Source: Actinomycetota bacterium (lineage in GTDB: Bacteria; Actinomycetota; Thermoleophilia; Solirubrobacterales; Solirubrobacteraceae). From it: DNA of 16,497 nt. How positions within the stretch are numbered: position 1 is the stretch's first letter; every line of letters begins with the position of its first letter. Both the position numbers and the translations under genes were made by a program. The notes beneath the pieces were generated by a model, which saw only the letters and a list, made by a program, of their open reading frames with translations, was not told where the DNA came from and searched no databases. Below are positions 1 through 6,856 of this stretch, in pieces. The stretch is from positions 2,854-19,350 of the forward strand of contig VAWY01000020.1 in assembly GCA_005888335.1 (NCBI GenBank), written 5' to 3'.

Positions 1-282
1 GAGAGCTTCCACCGCGCCACCTACGGCGAGCCGCGCTACCGCCCGTCGCCGCTCGCCGCGCGGATGATCGCGGCGGGCCGGCTTGGCCGCAAGACCGGAC
101 GCGGCTGGTACGAGTATCCCGACGGGGCTTCCGCGCGCACGGCCGACCCCGATCCGCCGGCGCCCGGCGGCGGAGACGGCCGGACCGTCGCCATCCTCGG
201 TGAAGGCACGCTCGCCGCCGGGCTGCGGGACCCGCGCTATCGCGTCGCGCCGCTGCTGCGACAGAGGCTCGCGACCGCATGA
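1..282 (+). CDS. 3-hydroxyacyl-CoA dehydrogenase, C-terminal part (5' end outside window)
   Basis: The reading frame is open from base 1 and ends with TGA at 280-282. The first ~35 residues match the end of the C-terminal dimerisation domain of 3-hydroxyacyl/3-hydroxybutyryl-CoA dehydrogenases, including the family-typical GRLGRKTGRGWYEYPDG stretch. These enzymes oxidise 3-hydroxyacyl-CoA to 3-oxoacyl-CoA with NAD+. The ~50-residue tail after this motif is unusual. It has a Pro/Gly-rich linker, then TVAILGEGTLA, which looks like the start of a second Rossmann-like domain, then DPRYRVAPLLRQRLA, which resembles the end of another dehydrogenase C-terminal domain. The second domain may therefore be collapsed by deletion. 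The stop overlaps the next gene's ATG (ATGA), which indicates an operon with the crotonase downstream. Confidence 0.85.
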   Translation, partial: ESFHRATYGEPRYRPSPLAARMIAAGRLGRKTGRGWYEYPDGASARTADPDPPAPGGGDGRTVAILGEGTLAAGLRDPRYRVAPLLRQRLATA

Positions 283-1061
283 CCGTCCTCTACGAGCAGA
301 CCGCCGGCGTCGCCGCGATCACGCTCAACCGTCCCGAGGCGCTGAACGCGTGGACGCCCGAGCTCGGACGGGCGCTGCTCGGCCACCTCGAGACGGCCGC
401 CGCGGACCCCACGGTGCGCGCGGTGCTCGTACGTGGCGCCGGCCGCGCGTTCTCGGCCGGGGCCGACGTCAAGAACGCGCGCGAGCTCACGCCCGCGGGC
501 GACCCTGACCTGAGCAGGCGGCTGCGCGAGATCTACAACCCGATCGTCCTCGCCATCCGCGGCGCGCCCAAGCCCGTGGTCGCCGCGGTCAACGGCGCCG
601 CCGCCGGCCTCGGCGTGTCGCTGGCGCTCGCATGCGACTTCGTCCTCGCCGCGGAGCGCGCCTACTTCCTGCTCGCCTTCGTCCACCTCGGCGTGATCCC
701 CGACGGAGGTGCGACGTACTTCCTCGCTGAGCGCATCGGCTCGGTCCGCACGGCGCAGCTCGTCATGCTGGGCGAGCGCCTGCCGGCGCGGACGGCGCTC
801 GAGTGGGGGCTGGTCAACGCGGTCCACCCCGACGAGCGGCTGGCGCGTGAGGCCGAGACGCTGGCCGCGAGCCTCGCCGAGGGCCCGACCGTCGCCTTCG
901 GGAGCATGAAGCGCACGATCGAGTCAGCGGCGCACGCGCGCTTGGTCGAGCACCTCGAGCTCGAGGCGACGCTCCAGCAGCGGCACGCGACGACGGCCGA
1001 CTACGCCGAGGGCGTCCGGGCGTTCAAGGAGAAGCGCCGCCCCGTGTTCCGGGGCACCTAG
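279..1061 (+). CDS. Enoyl-CoA hydratase/isomerase family protein (PaaG-type)
   Basis: A 260-aa crotonase-fold protein of normal family length. It has the N-terminal LNRPEALNAW strand, the FSAGADVK oxyanion-hole loop (about residues 58-65) and the second oxyanion loop around NGAAAGLG (105-112). The two glutamates of true hydratases are absent: the GGGxE position is Ser114 and the second Glu position is Phe134. Instead it has IPDGGAT with Asp142, as in PaaG (1,2-epoxyphenylacetyl-CoA isomerase) and related delta3,delta2-enoyl-CoA isomerases. I therefore expect double-bond or epoxide isomerisation rather than plain hydration; the substrate is unknown. The ATG overlaps the preceding dehydrogenase stop as ATGA, so the two are translationally coupled. 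Confidence 0.9.
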   Translation: MTVLYEQTAGVAAITLNRPEALNAWTPELGRALLGHLETAAADPTVRAVLVRGAGRAFSAGADVKNARELTPAGDPDLSRRLREIYNPIVLAIRGAPKPVVAAVNGAAAGLGVSLALACDFVLAAERAYFLLAFVHLGVIPDGGATYFLAERIGSVRTAQLVMLGERLPARTALEWGLVNAVHPDERLAREAETLAASLAEGPTVAFGSMKRTIESAAHARLVEHLELEATLQQRHATTADYAEGVRAFKEKRRPVFRGT

Positions 1062-1082
1062 ACACCGACTCAGGGAGAACAG

Positions 1083-1844
1083 ATGGCTGTTGCAACACCA
1101 CCACGCGTCACGCTTGCCGCCACCGGCGACACGCTCTCGGCACGCGACTTCCGCGTGTGGCGGCTCTTCACCTGGGCGGGCGTCGTCTACCTCGTCGGCG
1201 CCCTTGGCTCCTTCGCGGGCGTTGCGAGGTTCCTCCCGCCGCCGCGCGAGAACTGGAGCGCCGGGCACGTGGCGGCGTTCTTCCGCGACCACGAGGTCGG
1301 CATTCGCCTCGGCATGGAGGGGATCCTGGCCGTCGGCCTGTTCTACGCGCTGCTGAGCTATTCGCTGTTCCGGCTCATGGAGCGGGTCGAGGGCCGGCGC
1401 GGCTTTCTGTCCTGGACGCAGCTGCTCGGCGGCGTGATCACCGCGCTCATCACGATGGGTTGCGCGGTCTTCTGGCTCGCCGCGAGCTTCCGCGCCGGCT
1501 CGCGCGACCCCCGCGACATCCAGGCGCTCAACGACGTGGGGTGGATGGTGTTCGACATGACGGTGATGGCGACGGTCTTCCAGTACGTCGCGTTCGGCGT
1601 CGTGTGCCTGCTCGACTCCGGCCGAAGGCCGCTGCTCCCGCGCTGGCTCGGCTACCTCTCCTTCTGGGCGGCGTTCACGTTCTTCGCCGTGTTCTTCATG
1701 CCGTCGTTCAAGTCGGGGCCGTTGTCGTGGCAGGGCCTCGTCACCTTCTACGTCGCACTCGGCGCGTTCTTCGTGTGGATCGCGGCCGTGATCCCGACTG
1801 CGCTGAACGCGATCACGAGGCTCGAGCGTGAGCAGTCGGGCTGA
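1083..1844 (+). CDS. Six-helix integral membrane protein of unknown function
   Basis: A 253-aa hydrophobic protein with about six predicted transmembrane segments, near residues 28-48, 77-97, 114-136, 153-177, 190-206 and 218-240. Between them are short charged loops, for example RVEGRRG after helix 2 and RAGSRDPRD after helix 3. There is no cleavable signal peptide and I see no catalytic or transporter signature. The overall look resembles small DUF4386-like membrane proteins, but I cannot assign a family with confidence. The start is supported by a good ribosome binding site (AGGGAG at 1072-1077, 5 nt before ATG). It lies 21 nt after the crotonase stop and is probably in the same operon. 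A membrane role near the CoA-ester pathway (uptake or sensing) is only inference. Confidence 0.75.
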   Translation: MAVATPPRVTLAATGDTLSARDFRVWRLFTWAGVVYLVGALGSFAGVARFLPPPRENWSAGHVAAFFRDHEVGIRLGMEGILAVGLFYALLSYSLFRLMERVEGRRGFLSWTQLLGGVITALITMGCAVFWLAASFRAGSRDPRDIQALNDVGWMVFDMTVMATVFQYVAFGVVCLLDSGRRPLLPRWLGYLSFWAAFTFFAVFFMPSFKSGPLSWQGLVTFYVALGAFFVWIAAVIPTALNAITRLEREQSG

Positions 1845-2001
1845 GACAGCAGTCCGCCGCTTCTACGAGGTCTACGAGACCTCCGTCCTCCCCGTTGAGC
1901 TTGCGCGAACTTCGTTCGCGGGGCCGACGAGGTTCAGCGGGAACAGCGGCCTCTCGCCGCGCCGCCGCATCGCCCCGAGCGCGCCGGCGACCGCGATGTA
2001 G
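1828..2001 (+). pseudogene. Possible 5' remnant of a SnoaL/NTF2-like gene
   Basis: A GTG at 1828, overlapping the end of the membrane-protein gene by 17 nt, begins a frame reading VSSRAETAVRRFYEVYET. This is how many SnoaL/NTF2-like small proteins start. After about residue 19 the similarity ends and the frame runs across a hairpin (1904-1920) and antisense through a racemase remnant until TAG at 1999-2001. I read this as the first codons of a truncated gene, cut by the same event that removed the end of the racemase gene on the opposite strand. The family call rests on only 15-18 residues, so it is tentative. Confidence 0.35.
1904..1920. repeat. Perfect 7-bp hairpin (3-nt loop) at a gene junction
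   Basis: CGCGAAC, loop TTC, then GTTCGCG. CCCC at 1890-1893 and GGGG at 1920-1923 flank the element. It lies exactly where two convergent gene remnants end, so it could act as a bidirectional terminator, although no T-run follows on either strand. It could also be a short dispersed palindromic repeat involved in the deletion. Only this one copy was noticed in the window. Confidence 0.5.
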
Positions 2002-2068
2002 TTGATGTCGTGACCGGCCACGGAGCGCCCATCTCCACGACCCGCACGCCGGCCAGCGGACCGCTCAA
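1923..2068 (-). pseudogene. Alpha-methylacyl-CoA racemase (CaiB/BaiF family) remnant, internally deleted and truncated
   Basis: A TTG at 2068-2066 overlaps the acyl-CoA synthetase stop (TTGA) and starts MSGPLAGVRVVEMGAP, the typical N-terminus of alpha-methylacyl-CoA racemases. Two bases after this segment, in another frame (2018 to 1923), comes AGHDINYIAVAGALGAM followed by PLFPLNLVG. This is the family's catalytic-His region and the loop leading to the GDFGGG motif. In intact homologues about 110 residues separate these two blocks, so the gene has an internal deletion with a frameshift. Everything after PLNLVG is also lost, roughly 200 residues. Intact enzymes epimerise 2-methyl-branched acyl-CoA esters so that beta-oxidation can proceed. 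Its presence as the former last gene of the operon supports a branched-chain, isoprenoid or steroid-side-chain substrate. Confidence 0.85.
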
Positions 2069-3600
2069 GCGCCGCTCACCTTCACGGCCTGGCCGCGCCA
2101 GTAGGGCTCGCGGGCCACGCGGCGCAGGACCTTCCCGACGCCGGACTTGGGCAGCTCGTCGACGAACTCCACGCGCGTGACCTTCTTGACCGAGCCCAGG
2201 AGCTCGCGGGTGTGCGCCACGATCTCGCTCTCCTCGGCGGTCGCGCCGGGACGCAGGACGACCTGGGCGAGCGGCGTCTCGCCCCAGCGCTCGTCGGGCA
2301 CGCCGAAGACGCAGACCTCGGCGACGGCGGGGTGCGACGCGACCGCGTTCTCGAGCTCGGCGGGCCAGATGTTGTAGCCGCCGGAGATGATCAGGTCCTC
2401 CTTGCGGTCGGTCAGGAAGACGTAGCCGTCCTCGTCCATGAACCCCATGTCGCGGGTGAGCAGGCTGCCGTCGGGCAGCGTCCGCTCGGCGCTCCCGTCC
2501 TCATCCTTCCACAGCCCGGCCATCAGGCCGTCGTGCCTGGCGGCGATCTCGCCGACCTCGCCGGGCGGCAGCGGGTTGCCGGCCTCGTCGACGATCGCCA
2601 CCACCGTCGACGGGCTTGGGCGGCCTACCGAGCGGGCGCGCCGGCCGTCGTGCTCGTGCGGGAAGAGCATCGTGATCGGCCACAGCTCGCTCTGGCCGTA
2701 CATCTGGAAGAGCACGTCCTCGCCGAGCAGCTGCTTTGCCTTGACCATCGTCGTCTCGGTGACAGGGGAGGCCGCGTAGTTGACGCACCGCAGGCTCGAG
2801 AGGTCCCGCCGCGCGGCGTCCGGGTGGTTCACGAGGGCCTGGATCATCGTCGGAACCATCAGCGTGTACGTCGGCCGCTCGGACTCGATGACGTCGAGGA
2901 AGCGCCCGGCCTCGAAGGCCGGCTCGACGACGATCCGCGCGCCGACCTTCAGGAACTGCCACAGGAACAGCACGGCGGCGTGCGTCAGCGGCGCGGCGGC
3001 GAGATACGCGTCGCGCTCGTCGATCTGGGGCGTGCACCAGCGGTACTCGTCCATGGCGCGCGACCAGCGCTCGTTCGTGTGCACGATCCCCTTCGGCTTG
3101 CCGGTCGTGCCGGCCGAGAAGCGGATCACGTGCAGGTCGTCTGGCGCGGTGGTCACGTGCGGGTCCTCGGGCGACGCGGCCGCGAGCGCCTCCTCGTAGT
3201 CGGAGCCGGCGCCGCCGTAGACGATCACATGCTCCAGCTGCGGCATCTCATCGCGCAGCGCGAGCATCCCCTCGGCGAGGGACTCCTCGACGATCAGCAG
3301 CCTGGCGTCCACGAGGTCGGCGAGATAGGCGTTGGTCTCCGCGCTGTTGTGCGCGTACAGCGCGGCCCGGGTGAACCCGCCGAGCGCGATGCCGGCGATC
3401 TGCTCGACGGTCTCGGCGGCGTTCGCCCCGAGCACGGCGACACGGTCCCCGGGCTGGAGCCCACGATCGGCGATGGCGTTGGCCATACGACAGGAACGCT
3501 CGAACAGCTCGGCGTAGGTTGCGTGGCGGCCCTGGTAGGTGACCGCGACGTTCGACGCGTAGTAGGCCGCCGAGCGGCGGAGGACGGCTTCGAACCCCAT
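2065..3600 (-). CDS. Acyl-CoA synthetase (AMP-binding, FadD-type)
   Basis: A 511-aa adenylate-forming enzyme that activates a carboxylic acid with ATP and CoA. Motifs in order: the phosphate-binding loop FSAGTTGKPKG near residues 160-171, MYGQSELW (the A5 region), the hinge region DRKEDLIISGGYNIWP, PAELENAVASHPAVAEV, and the C-terminal PKSGVGKVLRR with the probable catalytic Lys at about 490. I prefer the ATG at 3600: it lies 5 nt beyond the thiolase stop and begins MGFEAVLRRSAAYYASN, as homologues do. An upstream in-frame start at 3648 would overlap the thiolase by 43 nt. It is the last intact gene of the leftward operon. The acid it activates is presumably the product of the aldehyde dehydrogenase encoded at the operon start; substrate identity is inference. 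Confidence 0.92.
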   Translation of the reverse strand: MGFEAVLRRSAAYYASNVAVTYQGRHATYAELFERSCRMANAIADRGLQPGDRVAVLGANAAETVEQIAGIALGGFTRAALYAHNSAETNAYLADLVDARLLIVEESLAEGMLALRDEMPQLEHVIVYGGAGSDYEEALAAASPEDPHVTTAPDDLHVIRFSAGTTGKPKGIVHTNERWSRAMDEYRWCTPQIDERDAYLAAAPLTHAAVLFLWQFLKVGARIVVEPAFEAGRFLDVIESERPTYTLMVPTMIQALVNHPDAARRDLSSLRCVNYAASPVTETTMVKAKQLLGEDVLFQMYGQSELWPITMLFPHEHDGRRARSVGRPSPSTVVAIVDEAGNPLPPGEVGEIAARHDGLMAGLWKDEDGSAERTLPDGSLLTRDMGFMDEDGYVFLTDRKEDLIISGGYNIWPAELENAVASHPAVAEVCVFGVPDERWGETPLAQVVLRPGATAEESEIVAHTRELLGSVKKVTRVEFVDELPKSGVGKVLRRVAREPYWRGQAVKVSGA

Positions 3601-3605
3601 GTCCG

Positions 3606-4799
3606 TCAGCTCGGCTCGCGACCGACGATCGACACGAACGAGACGCACGTCCCCGGCCTCCCGCCGAGGTTGTGCGTCAGCCCGAGCTGCGGGACCGCCA
3701 GCTGGCGCTCACCCGCCTCGCCGCGGAACTGCAGCCAGCACTCGAAGAGCATCCGCAGGCCGCTGGCGCCGACGGGGTGCCCGAAGGACTTGAGCCCGCC
3801 GTCGGGGTTGACCGGCAGCCGCCCGTCGAGGTCGAACGCACCCTCCAGCTCGTCGGACCAGGCCGCGCCGCGGTCCGAGAACCCGAGGTCCTCCATCAGC
3901 ACGAGCTCGGTTGGCGTGAAGCAGTCGTGGACCTCCGCCAGCGAGATCTCCTCGCGCGGGTCCGAGATCCCGGCCTGCCTGTAGGCGTCCTGCCCGCAGC
4001 GAACGACCTCGGGGAACGTCGTGTAGTCGTAGCTCGAGTCGATCGGCCCGCTCGCCGGACCGGCGACCATCGAGAGCGCCTTGACGTACATCGGCCGGTC
4101 CGTGTACCGATCCGCGTCCTCGGCGCGGACGATGAGCGCGCAGGCGGCGCCGTCCGAGACCCCGGAGCAGTCGAAGACCCCGAGGCGCCCGGCGACGAGC
4201 GGGGAGGCGGCGATCTTGTCCTTGGGGACCTCGTTGCGGAACTGCGCGCGTTCGTTCTTGGCGCCGTTGGCGTGGTTCTTCCAGGCGACGTGCGTCATCG
4301 CCTCGCGCATGTCGGCCGGGTCGACGCCGTACTTGTTGCAGTACGCCGGGTCGAGCAGCGAGAACGCCGCCGGCGCGGTCAGGGTCAGCTCGGGCGCCGT
4401 CCCGTCTCCGGGAACGTTCGACCGGACGAGCCCGGAGTAGCCCGAGTCCTTGAGCTTCTCCACGCCGACGGCCATCACGACGTCGTAGGCGCCGGAGGCG
4501 ACGGCGTAGCACGCGTTGCGGAACGCCTCCGAGCCGGTGGCGCAGAAGTTCTCCACGCGCGTGACCGGCTTGTAGTCGATGCCGAGCGGCCGGCTCAGCA
4601 CGAGGCCCGACTGGCCGGAGCTCATCGTCCCGAGCCAGTAGGCGTCGACGTCGTCCTTCGTCAGCGCCGGCGTCGAGGCGAAGCACTGCTCGCTCGCGTC
4701 GACGAGCAGGTCGTCGGCCGAGCGGTCCCAGTGCTCGCCGAACGGCGTGCAGCCCATGCCGACGATCGCCACCCTGTCCCTGATCCCGTTACTGGCCAC
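3606..4799 (-). CDS. SCP2-type thiolase / lipid-transfer-protein-like acyltransferase (copy 1)
   Basis: A 397-aa thiolase-fold protein with a GTG start. It has the nucleophile in NFCATGSEAF (Cys86), the HDCF motif characteristic of SCP2-type thiolases (His291-Phe294), GHPVGASG (His341) and a late cysteine in GTCVSF (Cys385). The set needed for catalysis therefore appears intact. Family members either thiolyse 3-oxoacyl-CoA or, together with a DUF35 partner (as with Ltp2 and ChsH2 in steroid degradation), perform retro-aldol cleavage. The start overlaps the end of the upstream HMGCS-like/DUF35 gene by 11 nt, which fits a co-translated complex. A close paralogue lies at 13844-15034, identical in its first 27 residues. 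It is 5 nt upstream of the acyl-CoA synthetase gene. Confidence 0.9.
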   Translation of the reverse strand: MASNGIRDRVAIVGMGCTPFGEHWDRSADDLLVDASEQCFASTPALTKDDVDAYWLGTMSSGQSGLVLSRPLGIDYKPVTRVENFCATGSEAFRNACYAVASGAYDVVMAVGVEKLKDSGYSGLVRSNVPGDGTAPELTLTAPAAFSLLDPAYCNKYGVDPADMREAMTHVAWKNHANGAKNERAQFRNEVPKDKIAASPLVAGRLGVFDCSGVSDGAACALIVRAEDADRYTDRPMYVKALSMVAGPASGPIDSSYDYTTFPEVVRCGQDAYRQAGISDPREEISLAEVHDCFTPTELVLMEDLGFSDRGAAWSDELEGAFDLDGRLPVNPDGGLKSFGHPVGASGLRMLFECWLQFRGEAGERQLAVPQLGLTHNLGGRPGTCVSFVSIVGREPS

Positions 4800-6162
4800 T
4801 GGGCCTCGCCTTCCAGAAGTAGTTGTGGACGCCGTCCACCGTGTAGAGCCGGCGAAACGTCAGCTCGAGCGGCGTGCCGATGTCGACCTCGTCGGGCGTC
4901 GCGTCGGCGATCTCCAGCGTGTAGCGGCCGCCGCCTTCGAAGTCGACGACCGCGTCGATGATCGGGGGCGACGGCGAGAACGCCAGCCGGTCGACCGTGT
5001 AGGTCACGACGACACCGGGACGCCCGGCGAGCGGCGCGCGCGCCATGCGGTCCACCGCGCCGCAGCTCACGCAGACGCGCCGCGGCGGCACGTGCACCTG
5101 GCCGCAGGCCTCGCAGCGCGTGCCGACGAAGCCGAACTTCCACGCCTCGGAGCGCGCCGACGGCGGGCCCGCCGGGCGCTCGGGCTCGGGGCGGCGCGGG
5201 GGCTCGCGCTCGAGCAGGCCGCGCCAGGTCAGATACGTCGCGTAGAGCAGATCGCGCCCCTGCTCCGCCTGCTCGGACACGGGCTCGGCGGCGCGGCGGC
5301 GCTCGAGCGCCGGCGTGGTCCGCAGGAGCATCGCGTCGCAGCCGTCGACGGCGCTCACCACCAGGATGCTCTCGCCCGGCCCCGCGCGGTCGAGGACCGC
5401 GGCCAGCCTGATGCCCACGTCGGCGGCGCCGGCGTAGCCGATCGGCGGGATCTCCTCCGGCACGCGGCCGGGGAACTGCTTTGCCGCCATCTTCGCAGCG
5501 CGCGCGTGTGGCGACGAGACGATGACGTGGTCGGGCTCGTCCACGCCCGCTTCGGCGAGGACGCGCCGGACGGCGTCGCGGATCAGCGGGAGGTACATCT
5601 CCAGGCCGAAGCGCTCCTCCCAGCTGCGGCTCGCGGACTCGCCGGGGAGCCGCCAGCGATCGAGGAACTCGGCCGTCGTCGATGCCTCCGCGACGACCTC
5701 GGCGATCGCGTCGCCGGCCCCGAACAGGAAGGCCGCCGCGCCGTCGCCTCCCTCGCGCTCGTCGGCGGATCCGGGCCGGCCGGTCCGCACGTCGCTGAGG
5801 ACGGCCAGGCCTCCGTCCGCCGAAGCCGCCGCGCGCAGGGCGCCGATGGCCGAGCGCGCCGAGCCCGCCATGTCGACGGCGAACCCCTCGTGGCCCAGGT
5901 CGAGCGCGGCGTGGATCGCGCTGGCGTTGGTCTTGTCGAGGTACGCCGGAGCGGTCGTCGCGAAGGCGAGCGAGCGGGGCCGGTCGCCGTTGCGCAAAGC
6001 GCGGCGCGCCGCTTCGACGCCCATCGTGGTCGTGTCCTCGTCGTAGGAGGCCACCGCGCGCGCGCCGCGCCCCCCGCCGCCACCGCCCAGCGCCGCCGCG
6101 AGCTCGGCGCGCTGCAGGCGAAAGCGCGGGACATACGCCGCGTAGCCGAGAATCCCCGTCAT
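4789..6162 (-). CDS. HMG-CoA-synthase-like domain fused to DUF35 OB-fold/zinc ribbon (copy 1)
   Basis: 457 aa from the ATG at 6162, which overlaps the stop of the 69-aa gene as ATGA; an in-frame ATG at 6177 is less likely, and the paralogue's N-terminus agrees with 6162. Residues ~1-290 resemble archaeal-type HMG-CoA synthases (GILGYAAYVPRFRL; YDEDTTTMGVEAARRAL at ~40-56). Residues ~340-457 form a DUF35 protein with a rubredoxin-like zinc ribbon, Cys350/353/364/367, then an OB fold (TYTVDRLAFSPSPP) and a C-terminal HNYFWKARP. At the catalytic Cys position the sequence is DMAGSARSA, so Gly100 stands where homologues have Cys. The family Glu region reads ATTAPA. The synthase activity is therefore probably lost, leaving a CoA-binding scaffold for the thiolase. 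In archaea thiolase, HMG-CoA synthase and DUF35 form one complex; here two of the parts are fused. Confidence 0.85.
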   Translation of the reverse strand: MTGILGYAAYVPRFRLQRAELAAALGGGGGGRGARAVASYDEDTTTMGVEAARRALRNGDRPRSLAFATTAPAYLDKTNASAIHAALDLGHEGFAVDMAGSARSAIGALRAAASADGGLAVLSDVRTGRPGSADEREGGDGAAAFLFGAGDAIAEVVAEASTTAEFLDRWRLPGESASRSWEERFGLEMYLPLIRDAVRRVLAEAGVDEPDHVIVSSPHARAAKMAAKQFPGRVPEEIPPIGYAGAADVGIRLAAVLDRAGPGESILVVSAVDGCDAMLLRTTPALERRRAAEPVSEQAEQGRDLLYATYLTWRGLLEREPPRRPEPERPAGPPSARSEAWKFGFVGTRCEACGQVHVPPRRVCVSCGAVDRMARAPLAGRPGVVVTYTVDRLAFSPSPPIIDAVVDFEGGGRYTLEIADATPDEVDIGTPLELTFRRLYTVDGVHNYFWKARPSGQ

Positions 6163-6368
6163 CGCGTGTCCGTCCATCGGCTGTGGGAGGGGTCGAGGAG
6201 CTTCTCGAGGCTGCCCTCGGGCCGCCAGGCGAGCGTCTCGAGCTCGAGTGCGTCGAGGTAGCCGACGTGACCCGTCTTGAGGTCCTCGATCCGCAGCCGC
6301 GGATCGTGCCCCTCGCGATCGATGCTCAGCTCGACCGCGGCGAACTCGTTGTGGACCCGGCCCAACAT
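6159..6368 (-). CDS. Small acidic protein of unknown function (69 aa)
   Basis: This is a 69-aa frame that I cannot assign. Its coding status is supported by its fit in the operon: the ATG at 6368-6366 shares one base with the dioxygenase beta stop (TGATG), and its TGA overlaps the following ATG as ATGA. The sequence is soluble-looking and charged (ELSIDREGHDPRLRIEDLKT, then HVGYLDALELETLAWRPEGS), with no cysteines, no signal peptide and no membrane segment. The alternation of charged and hydrophobic residues suggests a small beta-rich fold. It could be an accessory or assembly protein for the Rieske oxygenase or for the thiolase/DUF35 complex, but nothing in the sequence proves either. Confidence 0.65.
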   Translation of the reverse strand: MLGRVHNEFAAVELSIDREGHDPRLRIEDLKTGHVGYLDALELETLAWRPEGSLEKLLDPSHSRWTDTR

Positions 6369-6856
6369 CAGATGAGGAAGGCGAGCGTGTAGAGCTCGCG
6401 GTCGTTGTTGACGAGGACGACCTTCTTGCGCGCCATCACGAACCCCCCGTCGTCGACGCGCCGCAGCGTGTACTCGCTGCGCCCGGCCCAGGTCACCAGC
6501 CCGCGCTCGCGCGACTCGGTGACGATGAAGTTCGCCCCCGCACGGACCTCGTCGCCGTCGTCGTCGAGGATCTCGACGTTCGAGACGAGATGCCGGATGC
6601 GCGACGGCGGGGTCTGCGCATGGCGCTTGCCGGTGAGGAACTGCTTGACGCGCAGGCCGATGCGCGAGCGGTTGTCGTAGATGATCGACATGCTCGTCTC
6701 CGGGTCCGGGTCGTCACCGCCGTACGGCACCCAGTAGACGCCGTCGTCGGTCCACAGCGACTCCCACTCCTCATAGGCGTGCTCGTCCTGCAGCCGGGCC
6801 TCGCGGAAGATGAACTGCTCGACCGCCCGCAGCAGGTCGACGTCGACGGCGGTCAT
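6368..6856 (-). CDS. Aromatic-ring-hydroxylating dioxygenase, beta subunit
   Basis: A 162-aa protein of the NTF2-like fold typical of Rieske oxygenase small subunits. It starts LLRAVEQFIFREARLQDEH, followed by WESLWTDDGVYWVPYG (about residues 33-48), a central RIRHLVSNVEI strand, the RSEYTLRR strand and a C-terminal NNDRELYTLAFLI. The beta subunit has no cofactor and is structural, building the alpha3beta3 hexamer. I chose the ATG at 6856, which overlaps the alpha-subunit stop as ATGA, over an in-frame start 8 codons upstream. It is followed by the 69-aa gene with a one-base overlap. No ferredoxin or reductase gene for this oxygenase lies in the window, so electrons must come from elsewhere. 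Confidence 0.92.
   Translation of the reverse strand: MTAVDVDLLRAVEQFIFREARLQDEHAYEEWESLWTDDGVYWVPYGGDDPDPETSMSIIYDNRSRIGLRVKQFLTGKRHAQTPPSRIRHLVSNVEILDDDGDEVRAGANFIVTESRERGLVTWAGRSEYTLRRVDDGGFVMARKKVVLVNNDRELYTLAFLI

Noticed and set aside
2212..3984. A 590-codon plus-strand open frame over the acyl-CoA synthetase
   Set aside because: It is antisense to a gene with intact AMP-binding motifs, and its translation has no recognisable domain.
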